A DNA stretch of 64,000 nt from JACMLD01 sp044227095. Lineage in GTDB: Bacteria > Bacteroidota > Bacteroidia > Chitinophagales > Chitinophagaceae. The stretch is from the NCBI GenBank assembly GCA_044227095.1, contig JBGAFV010000001.1, positions 2,356,001 to 2,420,000 of the forward strand, in the 5' to 3' direction. Shown here piece after piece: positions 27,889-36,388 of the stretch (its first letter is position 1; every line of letters begins with the position of its first letter). The notes beneath the pieces are model-generated. The model worked only from the letters and a program-made list of their open reading frames with translations, searched no databases and was not told where the DNA came from. A program made the translations under genes and the position numbers.

Positions 27889-28155
27889 GTGCAATGGTTT
27901 TAGTTTTAACGCAACTAACTGTAATACAGATGTGAAAGAATTGCCAATCTTGCTTTGGCTTATAATTTATCACTGTCAAATTATCTGCCAAGCTATTTCA
28001 TAATTATGAGTAGATGATTAATTAATAAGTTCGGTTGTTTGATGCTGATCGTAATTCTACTAAATTTTTATACGCATTTTTTTTATCCACAATAACATTC
28101 AATTAATCTTTAATCTGTTTTTAATCTCTAAATTAGAATATCTAAAAACGATTTT

Positions 28156-29910
28156 ATGGGAAATACAATGCAACGGCGACAGTTTTTGCGCCGCCTCACA
28201 AGCACTGTCAGTAAACCCCAGCATGAAGTTGCAATCTCCCAAACCGCAGAAGAAAATTATAATAATCCCGAAATTCAATTTAATCCATTAAAAACAGATG
28301 GCGTACAATCCGGTATCGCACCATATGCAGGAACGTGGACAGAAAAAGAAATGATCCATCTTTTGCGCCGTCTAATGTTTGGCGCTGCAAAAAAAGATGT
28401 AGATAAGATTAAGGGGATGACGTTAAGTGCAGCAGTTGATTTTCTCATTGACAATCCTGTGCAACCAACAACATCTCCTGTTAATGTATACACAACCGGT
28501 ACAGATACTGGCGGTGTTGCATTTGGTAGTTCTTGGATTGATGCAAATCTTCCTGACCCAACAGATAGCAACACCAGGAACACACTCAACAACAACAGGC
28601 TTACCAATTCTTTTAAACCCTGGTGGATGGGATTGCTGATAAATCAGAATACCCATATACTTGAGAAAATGACGCTGTTCTGGTCTAATCATTTTGGAAC
28701 AGACAATGGCAATAACAACAGGCCAAAAGCAATTTATCAGCATTATAAATTATTGCGCACATACGGGCTTACCAATTTCCGCGATTTGTTGAAAAGGGTA
28801 ACCATAGATCCGCACATGTTGTATTTCCTTAGTGGTTATACAAGTACAAAGTCTGCACCAAATGAAAACTATGGAAGGGAATTGCAGGAATTGTTTACCG
28901 TAGGCAAAGGCCCCGATTCTCATTATACTGAAGATGATGTAAAAGCTGCGGCACGTGCATTAACCGGCTGGACAGTTGCGCAAAGCACTGTAGACGGAAC
29001 TTATTCAAGCACCTATACAGCATCAAGGCATGATGTTAATGTAAAACAGTTTTCTGCTTTTTATGGCAGTAAAAAAATTGATGCAGCCCCCGCTGCAAAC
29101 GGTGCGGGCGAGGTTGATCTTTTGATAGACATCATCCTGCAAACAAATGAATGCGCAAAATTTATTGTACGCCGTTTGTATACCTGGTTTGTTTATTACA
29201 ATATAACCCCTGATGTTGAAGCAAATGTAATTACACCGCTCGCCAATATTTTCAGGAGCAGCAACTACGATATACCCACTGTTTTAAAAGCATTGTTTAA
29301 GAGCGAACATTTTTTTGATCCGCTTAACTATGGTTCTATTATTAAAAGCCCGGTTGATCTATACGTATCAATGATCCGGGAATTTAATGTTGCACTTGCA
29401 CCTTCTCCTGTAGATGTACAATACCTGCACTGGAAAAATATTTATGATAAAGCCAGGCTTGAAGGCCAGGCAATTGGTGATCCGCCAAATGTAGCAGGTT
29501 GGACTGCTTATTATGAAGCACCGAGTTTTTATGAACTCTGGATGTCTTCTTCCAGTATACAAACAAAAGCTACTAACCTGAAAGCATTTTCAAATGCAGG
29601 AGTAAAAGTTAGTGGCGTAAATATTGTTATTGATTCAGTTGCTTTTAATAAACTATTTGCTGATGCCGGCGATCCGGATGCTGTGGTAAGAAATTTTATA
29701 CAATACCTGTTGCCGGTAGATGATTTAACAGCAGAACAAAAAGCCAGTATGAAAGCTTTTCTTGTTCCGCCAAATGAATCCAACGCCTATTGGTCTAACG
29801 AATGGAACAGGTACCTCGCTAATCCGGCTATGTATTACACAGAAGTAAAAAACATCCTGGACCAGCTGATGCGGCCAATTGTAGCAATGGCTGAATACTA
29901 CCTGTATTAA
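28156..29910 (+). CDS. DUF1800 family protein
   Basis: 584 residues. The N-terminus has a basic RRQFLRRLT segment, but no clear hydrophobic signal. DUF1800 features are visible: HLLRRLMFGAAKKDVDK, ENYGRELQELFTVG, AARALTGWTV, TLLIDIILQTNECAKFIVRRLY, and PPNVAGWTAYYEAP. The family is a large conserved protein of unknown catalytic role, almost always directly upstream of a DUF1501 gene; that neighbour starts 26 bases downstream here. Together they are probably exported and surface-associated. Function is unknown. Confidence 0.88.
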   Translation: MGNTMQRRQFLRRLTSTVSKPQHEVAISQTAEENYNNPEIQFNPLKTDGVQSGIAPYAGTWTEKEMIHLLRRLMFGAAKKDVDKIKGMTLSAAVDFLIDNPVQPTTSPVNVYTTGTDTGGVAFGSSWIDANLPDPTDSNTRNTLNNNRLTNSFKPWWMGLLINQNTHILEKMTLFWSNHFGTDNGNNNRPKAIYQHYKLLRTYGLTNFRDLLKRVTIDPHMLYFLSGYTSTKSAPNENYGRELQELFTVGKGPDSHYTEDDVKAAARALTGWTVAQSTVDGTYSSTYTASRHDVNVKQFSAFYGSKKIDAAPAANGAGEVDLLIDIILQTNECAKFIVRRLYTWFVYYNITPDVEANVITPLANIFRSSNYDIPTVLKALFKSEHFFDPLNYGSIIKSPVDLYVSMIREFNVALAPSPVDVQYLHWKNIYDKARLEGQAIGDPPNVAGWTAYYEAPSFYELWMSSSSIQTKATNLKAFSNAGVKVSGVNIVIDSVAFNKLFADAGDPDAVVRNFIQYLLPVDDLTAEQKASMKAFLVPPNESNAYWSNEWNRYLANPAMYYTEVKNILDQLMRPIVAMAEYYLY

Positions 29911-29936
29911 TTTTTCAGCAACTAAAAGCATCCCAA

Positions 29937-31781
29937 ATGAAACGCAGAAATTTTTTAAAGACAGCGCCGGTATTATCGCTGCCATTTTTAATAAAAGGTT
30001 TTCCGGTTGAAGCTATGACGCAAAGCCCGCTGCTTCACCTGGTAGGACAACAATCGCTAATTAACGGAAGGGTATTGGTGTTAATACAACTAAGCGGTGG
30101 AAATGATGGATTGAATACAGTTATTTCACTTGATAGATATGCAGAGCTAACTGCTGCACGTTCTAATATTCTTATTCCGCAGGCCAGGGTGCTGGCACTT
30201 AATAAAAGTACAGCTACAGGTCTTCACCCTTCTATGACGGAAATGCAATCTTTGTACAACTCGGGAATGATGAATATTGTGCAAGGGGTGAGTTATGCTA
30301 ATCCAAGTTTCTCTCATTTCAGGGCTACAGATATTTGGCTGACTGGTGCAAGATCAACAGAGTTTCTTTCAACCGGCTGGCTGGGCCGTACTATTGATGA
30401 ACAGTACCCGGATTATCCGGATGTGTTGCCAAGCACCGATCCGCTGGCTGTACAAATAGGAACGCAGGCCTCGCCAATAATGCAAACCGGGGAAACCAAT
30501 GCCGCATTTACGCTTACCAGCGTAAGCAACTTTTATAATTTTGTAAGCGGAACGCCACCGGTTTTACCCGATACGCCTTTTAATAACGAGCTTACTTTTA
30601 TAAGGCAGTTGCAATACCAGACAGATAAATACTCCGGTGTTATAACTGCTGCAAATACAAAAGGAAAAAATTACAATAACGGAAGTGATTATCCTTCTAA
30701 CAATTCACTGGCGCAGCAATTAAAAATTGTTGCCAAACTTATCAGCGGTGGATTAAAGACACCCATCTATATTGTAAACCACCCTAATAGTTTTGATACG
30801 CACACCAACCAGACAGATGCAACAGATCATACAATAGGCACACATGCAAATGCACTTGCATTGCTTTCAAAAGCCATTGGTGTTTTTCAGAATGATTTAA
30901 TGCAGCAGGGTTTGCAGGATAAAGTAACGGGTATGACCTTTACAGAATTTGGCAGGCGTATAAAATCAAATGATAGTATTGGTACCGATCACGGTACTTC
31001 TATACCAATGTTTTTCTTTGGCGCAAAAGTTAATAATGCATTAACAGGAACCAGCCCGGTATTGCCTGCCAATGCAAGTGTAAACGATCAGATTCCAATG
31101 CAGTTTGATTTCAGGCAGGTGTATGCAACTGTGCTAAGAGATTGGTTCCAGTTGTCTGATGCAGATCTGCAATCAGTATTTATTAATTCGGCTTTTACTT
31201 CATTGCCAATTTTTAGCCAGGCAGCTTTGCCCGTAAACGTAACTGCGTTTACAGGTAACTGGAAGAATGCAGAAGTATCGTTAAAATGGACGGCAGATAA
31301 AGAACTAAATATTGATTATTACCAGGTACAACGTTCGGAAGACGGGATAAGCTTTGGCAATATAGGTACGGTTACAGCATTAAACGTATCTACACCACAC
31401 GATTATCCTTTTTACGATCATAACCTGCAGCAATCATTTTATTACTATCGTTTGAAAATAGTTGAGAAAACGGGGACATTTAAATATTCTTCTGTTTTGT
31501 TACTCAAAGATTCGCAGGTGGTAAACGGGGTAAGAGTAAAAATTATACCCAATCCAATCGACAATTGGTTTACCACATCGTTCCAGGATAAAGTAAGCGG
31601 CACAATAGTAGTACGCATGGTGGATCTTGCGGGAAAAGAAGTTTGGAAGGCCGAACAACATGCCAATGATGTATACAATCTTTCTTTTACCATCAACAAG
31701 CATATTACCCCGGGCGTTTACGTAATGCAGGTTCGGGACAGTACAGAATATGAAGCGTCTATGAAAGTTTTGCTCAGGTAA
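29937..31781 (+). CDS. DUF1501 family protein with Tat-like signal and type IX sorting domain
   Basis: 614 residues. A twin-arginine-like start (MKRRNFLKTAPVLSLPFL) suggests Tat export of a folded enzyme. The DUF1501 domain (related to alkaline phosphatase/sulfatase folds) spans to about 430: LIQLSGGNDGLNTVI, FSHFRATDIW, FDTHTNQ, TGMTFTEFGRRI, GTDHGTS. Residues about 440-520 are fibronectin-like (VSLKWTADKELNIDYYQVQRSEDG) and the last 85 residues match the Por/type IX secretion C-terminal domain (KIIPNPIDNWF, GKEVWKAE, GVYVMQV). A terminator follows. The DUF1800 neighbour is the likely partner. Confidence 0.88.
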   Translation: MKRRNFLKTAPVLSLPFLIKGFPVEAMTQSPLLHLVGQQSLINGRVLVLIQLSGGNDGLNTVISLDRYAELTAARSNILIPQARVLALNKSTATGLHPSMTEMQSLYNSGMMNIVQGVSYANPSFSHFRATDIWLTGARSTEFLSTGWLGRTIDEQYPDYPDVLPSTDPLAVQIGTQASPIMQTGETNAAFTLTSVSNFYNFVSGTPPVLPDTPFNNELTFIRQLQYQTDKYSGVITAANTKGKNYNNGSDYPSNNSLAQQLKIVAKLISGGLKTPIYIVNHPNSFDTHTNQTDATDHTIGTHANALALLSKAIGVFQNDLMQQGLQDKVTGMTFTEFGRRIKSNDSIGTDHGTSIPMFFFGAKVNNALTGTSPVLPANASVNDQIPMQFDFRQVYATVLRDWFQLSDADLQSVFINSAFTSLPIFSQAALPVNVTAFTGNWKNAEVSLKWTADKELNIDYYQVQRSEDGISFGNIGTVTALNVSTPHDYPFYDHNLQQSFYYYRLKIVEKTGTFKYSSVLLLKDSQVVNGVRVKIIPNPIDNWFTTSFQDKVSGTIVVRMVDLAGKEVWKAEQHANDVYNLSFTINKHITPGVYVMQVRDSTEYEASMKVLLR

Positions 31782-31810
31782 ATATAGAATTCGTGCCTTT
31801 AGACATATAC

Positions 31811-31843
31811 AGGGCTTTGCTGAACAAGACAAAGCCCTTTTTT
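31811..31843 (+). terminator. Rho-independent terminator after DUF1501 gene
   Basis: Stem AGGGCTTTG/CAAAGCCCT (9 bp) with a 10-base loop, followed by a T run. The convergent DUF3037 gene ends at 31846. Confidence 0.85.
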
Positions 31844-31845
31844 AT

Positions 31846-32229
31846 TTACAAAACAAGTTGAGTATACAATTTATCCAGTGTTTCTTTGGCACTATCGCAA
31901 AGCCCCGTATGTGTTTTAGAAGTTTGCACTACAGTGCTGCGTGTAGCAGTTAACCAGCGAAAACGTTCTGCAACGGGTAATTTTCCAATTGGGCCACTGT
32001 CTTTGGCGCCTGCGCAAATTTTTTCAAAAGCCTGCAGGTATTGGCCAATTTCAGGAATGTCCAGTTCGCATGCAAAAGCTTTTATTCTTTCACCATCGAG
32101 GTGAAATGCAACCTGCAAAAATTTTTGTTTAGGGCAATAGAGTACTACGCCCACATTGAGGAATTCTTCCCGCTCCACTTTTGGAACAATCCGAAGAACG
32201 GCATATTCAAATAAGTACTTCTCTTGCAT
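31846..32229 (-). CDS. DUF3037 family protein
   Basis: 127 residues. DUF3037 features: EYAVLRIVPKVEREEFLNVGVVLYCP, a hydrophobic beta region, and FRWLTATRSTVVQTS. No signal or membrane helix, so cytosolic. The start overlaps the 3' end of the HipA-like kinase gene by 23 bases, indicating coupled expression. The two families occur as a pair in diverse bacteria with no assigned role. No catalytic motif is evident; a regulatory or substrate-adaptor role for the kinase is a guess. Confidence 0.85.
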   Translation of the reverse strand: MQEKYLFEYAVLRIVPKVEREEFLNVGVVLYCPKQKFLQVAFHLDGERIKAFACELDIPEIGQYLQAFEKICAGAKDSGPIGKLPVAERFRWLTATRSTVVQTSKTHTGLCDSAKETLDKLYTQLVL

Positions 32230-33013
32230 GCTGTGCTTCTTTTAGAAAAATGGCCGAATTGGCAATGCGCAATGATAAAAAACGAATATAGGCTTCTCGA
32301 TGATCTGCAACAGATGTAAATGGCGCATCCACCAGCAACCATTCATCGGGCACAAGTGAAACAATAGAACGGATACGTTCTGTTGTTAGTATAGATCTGA
32401 ACTTTGCATCAACACCAGCAAGTTCTGCTGCACGTGGCAAAAGCACATGATCCTTAACGTGTGTAAAAGGCTTTAATGCATGCTCCTCCCAGTTTTGCCA
32501 TGAATGGTGAAAATACAAAGATGCGCCGTGATCGATTAGCCATAATTCTTTATGCCATAAAAGCATATTGGTATTGCGGTAAGTGCGGTCTACATTAGTA
32601 ATAAGGCAATCGAGCCAAACTACCTGCGATGCAAGCAAGGGATCAATCGCACTTACTGTAGGATCGAATGTAATAGAGCCCGATAAATAATGCAATCCTA
32701 TATTAAGACCGGCACTGTTCTTTAACAGATCCTGAATTTCTTCATCGGGTTCTGTACGTCCAAATGCATTATCAAGTTCTGCAAAAACAATTTCAGGCAC
32801 TTTCATTCCGAGGGCACGTGCTATTTCTCCGCCAATCAATTCTGCAATCAGCGATTTAGGCGCTTGTCCCGCACCACGAAACTTTATAACGTACAAAAAA
32901 TTATCATCTGCTTCAGCAATAGCAGGCAGGGAGCCACCTTCACGCAATGGCGTAACATATCTTGTTACATGAACTGTCCGGATAGAAGAAGGTTTTGAGT
33001 TTTTCAACGGCAA
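32207..33013 (-). CDS. HipA-like kinase (stand-alone), partner of DUF3037
   Basis: 268 residues, cytosolic. Kinase elements: ATP-binding lysine K44 in YVIKFRGAGQ, helix AELIGGEIARALGM, catalytic NVDRTYRN (D142, N147), and a DFG-like IDHG (D161). It is shorter than classical HipA (about 440) and lacks its N-terminal subdomain. A TGA stop lies immediately upstream, and no in-frame ATG precedes the conserved part, so translation must begin at TTG (33011-33013, or 33005-33007). It overlaps DUF3037 by 23 bases. Whether it phosphorylates a protein, tRNA synthetase or small molecule is unknown. Confidence 0.85.
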   Translation of the reverse strand: MPLKNSKPSSIRTVHVTRYVTPLREGGSLPAIAEADDNFLYVIKFRGAGQAPKSLIAELIGGEIARALGMKVPEIVFAELDNAFGRTEPDEEIQDLLKNSAGLNIGLHYLSGSITFDPTVSAIDPLLASQVVWLDCLITNVDRTYRNTNMLLWHKELWLIDHGASLYFHHSWQNWEEHALKPFTHVKDHVLLPRAAELAGVDAKFRSILTTERIRSIVSLVPDEWLLVDAPFTSVADHREAYIRFLSLRIANSAIFLKEAQHAREVLI

Positions 33014-33216
33014 TCATTTGAAAATTCTATACATAAGCCCTAACAACAAAAATAGTATTATCTGGCTTGCATAAATAATATTATGGCTTTTCATTTTTCG
33101 GTTGATCTTTATAGTTGTAAATATGCCCGGGTAACCATTTTTCCGGTAACTTTCTTTTACCTTCATCCTTTATTTATAACTATAACAACCATTTTTAAGA
33201 ACAAAGAACAAGAAAT

Positions 33217-34407
33217 ATGCTTATCGAACCCAGAATGAGGGGATTTATTTGCTTAACTGCCCACCCAAAAGGATGCGAACAGAATGTACTTAATCAAATA
33301 GCGTACATACAATCGAAAGGACATATTGAAGGACCAAAAAATGTTTTGGTAATTGGTGCATCTACAGGTTTTGGCCTTGCATCAAGAATAACTGCAGCTT
33401 TTGGATCTGGTGCTGGCACCATTGGTGTTTTTTTTGAAAAGCCGCCTGCTGAAGGAAAGACTGCTTCTCCGGGTTGGTACAATACTGCTGCTTTTGATAA
33501 GAATGCCCATGAAGCAGGCTTGTATGCAAAAAGCATTAACGGCGATGCTTTTTCAAACGAAATAAAACAACAAACAATTGATTTGATTAAAAAAGATCTG
33601 GGCCAGGTAGATCTTATCATATACAGCCTTGCTTCGCCAGTAAGAACAAATCCGGTTACAGGTATTACACACAGATCTGTTTTAAAGCCAATTGGTGCAA
33701 GTTTTAAAAATAAAACTGTTGATTTTCATACCGGCAAAGTTTCTGAAGTATCTATTGAGCCTGCCAATGAAGAGGATATCGCAAATACGGTGGCGGTTAT
33801 GGGCGGTGAAGACTGGGCAATGTGGATGGATACATTGAATAAAGAAAATTTACTGGCCAACGGCGCTATTACAGTGGCGTATTCATACATTGGCCCCGCA
33901 GTTACAGAAGCAGTTTACCGCAAAGGAACCATTGGCCGTGCAAAAGATAACCTTGAAGCAACTGCTTCTGCAATTACAAATTCTCTTGTACCGGTAAACG
34001 GAAAAGCATACGTGTCTGTAAACAAAGCACTGGTAACACAGGCCAGTTCTGCAATTCCTGTTATACCCTTATACATTTCACTGCTTTATAAAATAATGAA
34101 GCAGGAAGGCATACATGAAGGTTGCATTGAACAAATGCAGCGTTTGTTTAAAGAAAGATTGTATACTAACGCAACCACGCCTGTAGATGATATAGGTAGA
34201 ATAAGAATTGACGATTGGGAACTGCGTGATGATGTGCAGGCAAAAGTAGCTGCATTATGGACGGAAGCCACTACGGAGAACATGCCTTCAATTGCAGATC
34301 TTGAAGGCTATAGAAATGATTTTTATAACCTTTTTGGTTTTAAGGTAGATAAGGTTAATTATACAGACGATGTAAATGAAATGGTAGATATACCGGGGCT
34401 GGTTTAA
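33217..34407 (+). CDS. fabV: Trans-2-enoyl-ACP/CoA reductase
   Basis: 396 residues, the family length. NAD-binding GASTGFGLA at 47-55; DLIIYSLASPVR at 132-143; and the extended Y-x8-K catalytic pair, Y234 and K243, in YIGPAVTEAVYRKGTIGRAK, which distinguishes FabV/Ter from FabI. It reduces the double bond in the last step of fatty acid elongation; activity with CoA is also known for the family. No other fatty acid genes are adjacent, so it may be an independently regulated isozyme. Confidence 0.94.
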   Translation: MLIEPRMRGFICLTAHPKGCEQNVLNQIAYIQSKGHIEGPKNVLVIGASTGFGLASRITAAFGSGAGTIGVFFEKPPAEGKTASPGWYNTAAFDKNAHEAGLYAKSINGDAFSNEIKQQTIDLIKKDLGQVDLIIYSLASPVRTNPVTGITHRSVLKPIGASFKNKTVDFHTGKVSEVSIEPANEEDIANTVAVMGGEDWAMWMDTLNKENLLANGAITVAYSYIGPAVTEAVYRKGTIGRAKDNLEATASAITNSLVPVNGKAYVSVNKALVTQASSAIPVIPLYISLLYKIMKQEGIHEGCIEQMQRLFKERLYTNATTPVDDIGRIRIDDWELRDDVQAKVAALWTEATTENMPSIADLEGYRNDFYNLFGFKVDKVNYTDDVNEMVDIPGLV

Positions 34408-34429
34408 TTGTCTGAACCACTATTGCGGC

Positions 34430-34455
34430 CATAACACGGAGTGTTTCTTTGAAAC
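34430..34455. repeat. ACACGGAGTGTTTCTTTGAAAC dispersed repeat, copy 1
   Basis: ATAACACGGAGTGTTTC, then TTTGAAAC, downstream of fabV. An inverted near-identical copy (2 differences in about 26) is at 38379-38404. Confidence 0.7.
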
Positions 34456-34474
34456 TATTAAGTTCACAGCTTTA

Positions 34475-35032
34475 CTAACCCTTTTTTAAGAATGAATTTA
34501 GTTTAGACTTTATCCTGTTGGTGATAACCTCTTTTATAAAAGCAAATAGGATAAAGCATATGCCCCAGGCAATTACCTGTATGCCGAAGATGGTTGCTAC
34601 GCCTATAGCGGCAGTACCCATGTTTAATATCATCATCAATCCAAAAATAGCAGAGAGAACCCCAGCCACTACCAGCAACCAGCCCAATACTACATCTTTC
34701 TTTACACGCCAGCCGAAACCAAGTATATGAATACCTGTAAGTAAAACCCATAGCCCGTAAATGATGCTAACTATTTTCATCGCTGTAAGCAGGTTTAAGA
34801 ACATGGCAAATCCAATAAGGGCCGAGCATAAACTCCATATTAAAGAAAAATTATCGCGGCTATTGGGCTCAAGCAACCAACCCGCCAGGCCCGCAAGACC
34901 AGCAATAAGCACCATACAACCCAGCAGTAATGAAGTGCCCGCTAAAACTTCTTCTGGGTTTTCCAGTATGTAAAGACCTGCTATAAACAGCAGTACACCC
35001 TGCAACAATAGTATCCACCATTTCTTAAACAT
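34475..35032 (-). CDS. HdeD/DUF308 family integral membrane protein
   Basis: 185 residues with six hydrophobic helices (about 5-25, 30-52, 63-82, 86-107, 118-140, 145-170), the pattern of HdeD/DUF308: W..LL.G.L....G, then conserved small residues in paired helices. HdeD is an acid-resistance-associated membrane protein in enteric bacteria; the role in Bacteroidota is unclear. It is convergent with fabV. The C-terminus is basic (RIKSKLNSFLKKG). Confidence 0.85.
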   Translation of the reverse strand: MFKKWWILLLQGVLLFIAGLYILENPEEVLAGTSLLLGCMVLIAGLAGLAGWLLEPNSRDNFSLIWSLCSALIGFAMFLNLLTAMKIVSIIYGLWVLLTGIHILGFGWRVKKDVVLGWLLVVAGVLSAIFGLMMILNMGTAAIGVATIFGIQVIAWGICFILFAFIKEVITNRIKSKLNSFLKKG

Positions 35033-35177
35033 AGTATTGTGTTTTATAAAAGTATTTTGTTAAGGTAGTTCGGAATGGAAAGTAAGCCTATTGTGCAAGA
35101 ACAAGCGTAGAGCTATTTCTACAAACTGCAAAAATGCAAATTGAGGTAAAAATTATTTTCAGTGTATTTATTTTATA

Positions 35178-35209
35178 GTAAGTTTACACTTACGTAAGTA
35201 TAAACTTAC
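35178..35209. promoter_or_regulatory. 32-bp near-perfect palindrome, probable ArsR operator
   Basis: GTAAGTTTA and TAAACTTAC flank ACTTACGTAAGT; the two arms differ at only two positions across 32 bp. It ends 19 bases before the ArsR start. ArsR-family dimers bind such inverted repeats and self-repress, so this is the likely operator for the ArsR-SRPBCC operon. Confidence 0.8.
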
Positions 35210-35228
35210 CTTAAATAAAACATATATT

Positions 35229-35552
35229 ATGGCGCAGGCAGCAAAAGCACTGGATGCATTGGGCGATGCAACACGCAGATCTATTTTTGAAAAATTGGGA
35301 AAGGGGCCGCTGGCTGTTGCAGAAATTGCAAAGGGCATGAGTGTAAGCCGCCCGGCGGTGTCTCAACATTTAAAAGTATTACGTGCGGCAAAGTTGATTA
35401 CCATGAATAAAAAAGGAACACAAAGTATTTGCTGTATCCGTAATGAAGGCATTACTACTGTTCATGCTTACCTCGATAAATTCTGGAACAGGGCACTTGA
35501 AGCTTTTAAACAGGCAGCAGAAAAAGAAGCAGCCAAACAACAAAAAAAATAA
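35229..35552 (+). CDS. ArsR-family transcriptional regulator
   Basis: 107 residues with a winged helix-turn-helix: LDALGDATRRSIFEKL, GPLAVAEIAKGMSVSRPAVSQHLKVLRAAKLI, and the wing KKGTQSICCI. No metal-binding ELCVCDL motif is visible, so it is not a classic metal sensor. It belongs with the ArsR-AHSA1 type, which usually controls an adjacent SRPBCC gene; that gene begins 3 bases after this stop. A 32-bp palindrome upstream is the presumed operator. Confidence 0.92.
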   Translation: MAQAAKALDALGDATRRSIFEKLGKGPLAVAEIAKGMSVSRPAVSQHLKVLRAAKLITMNKKGTQSICCIRNEGITTVHAYLDKFWNRALEAFKQAAEKEAAKQQKK

Positions 35553-35555
35553 GCC

Positions 35556-36005
35556 ATGCATACTATTTCCAAACAATTACTGGTGAATGCGCCACAGGAT
35601 ATTGCTTTTAAAGTATTTACTGAACACATGAACAATTGGTGGCCTGCAACACATCATATAGGCAAAACACCTATGGTTTCTATTGTAGTTGAACCATACA
35701 AAGGCGGCCGCTGGTATTCTAAACATGAGGACGGTGCTGAAGTTGTTATTGGTTATGTGGATGTATGGAAGCCCTCCGATCAATTGGTTTTAATATGGCA
35801 GGTTGATGGTGATTTTAGTTGTAACCCCAATTTGATTACTGAAGTTGATGTGCGTTTTATTGCTGTGGATGAAAACAAAACTGAAATTGTTTTTGAACAC
35901 CGGGGACTTGAAAAAATGTTGAAAGGTGCAGGCAAAGCAATCGAAAGCATGGACCAGGGATGGGGCCTTATTTTAAATTTATACAAATCAAAAGCCGAAA
36001 AGTAA
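35556..36005 (+). CDS. SRPBCC/AHSA1-like ligand-binding protein
   Basis: 149 residues: AHSA1-type SRPBCC fold with an N-terminal strand (ISKQLLVNAPQDIAFKVFTEHMNNWWPA), GGRWYSKHEDGAEVVIGYVDVWKPSDQLVLIWQ, and the C-terminal helix (MDQGWGLILNLYKSK). Such domains hold hydrophobic small ligands in a helix-grip cavity. Translationally coupled to the ArsR regulator (3-base gap), so it probably answers the signal sensed by that regulator. Ligand unknown. Confidence 0.9.
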   Translation: MHTISKQLLVNAPQDIAFKVFTEHMNNWWPATHHIGKTPMVSIVVEPYKGGRWYSKHEDGAEVVIGYVDVWKPSDQLVLIWQVDGDFSCNPNLITEVDVRFIAVDENKTEIVFEHRGLEKMLKGAGKAIESMDQGWGLILNLYKSKAEK

Positions 36006-36098
36006 AGTATGAGGCTTAATTATAGCTGTTTTTTCATTTCAGATTTTGCCGGCGTTTCTATATTTTTGCACCCCGTTTGAGGCCCGGCCTCAAAACAG

Positions 36099-36172
36099 GG
36101 CGAGGTAGCTCAGTTGGTTAGAGCGCAGGATTCATAACCCTGAGGTGATGGGTTCAATTCCCATCCTCGCTA
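36099..36172 (+). tRNA. tRNA-Met (anticodon CAT)
   Basis: Cloverleaf fits: acceptor GGCGAGG with CCTCGCT (first pair G-U), D arm GCTC/GAGC, anticodon loop TTCATAA (36133-36135 = CAT), T arm ATGGG/CCCAT around TTCAATT. One A-C mismatch closes the anticodon stem. CCA is not encoded. CAT could also be the precursor of tRNA-Ile2; Met is assumed. Confidence 0.93.
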
Positions 36173-36200
36173 CACATGGGACTTAGTTCCAAATTTTGAT

Positions 36201-36230
36201 AGGGCTGCTCCAAAAAAGCAGTCCTTTTTC
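36201..36230 (+). terminator. Rho-independent terminator after tRNA-Met
   Basis: Stem AGGGCTGCT/AGCAGTCCT (one G-T) with loop CCAAAAA, followed by TTTTTCTTTT. Confidence 0.8.
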
Positions 36231-36326
36231 TTTTAATATCAATTGGTTGTGAATGAGCGATGGGTTTAACCAAGGTGTTCTATAGCCATCGGGTTATAGG
36301 AAATTGCGAATAATTACACTTATTAT

Positions 36327-36369
36327 AAAAGCCCTGTTCACTTTGTCTGTAAAAGTGAACAGGGCTTTT
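36327..36369. terminator. Bidirectional terminator before sulfatase 3' end
   Basis: 18-bp stem AAAAGCCCTGTTCACTTT/AAAGTGAACAGGGCTTTT, loop GTCTGTA, with A/T tracts on both sides. It lies 20 bases downstream of the sulfatase stop (minus strand). Confidence 0.92.
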
Positions 36370-36388
36370 TCAATATGATGAATCTTAA

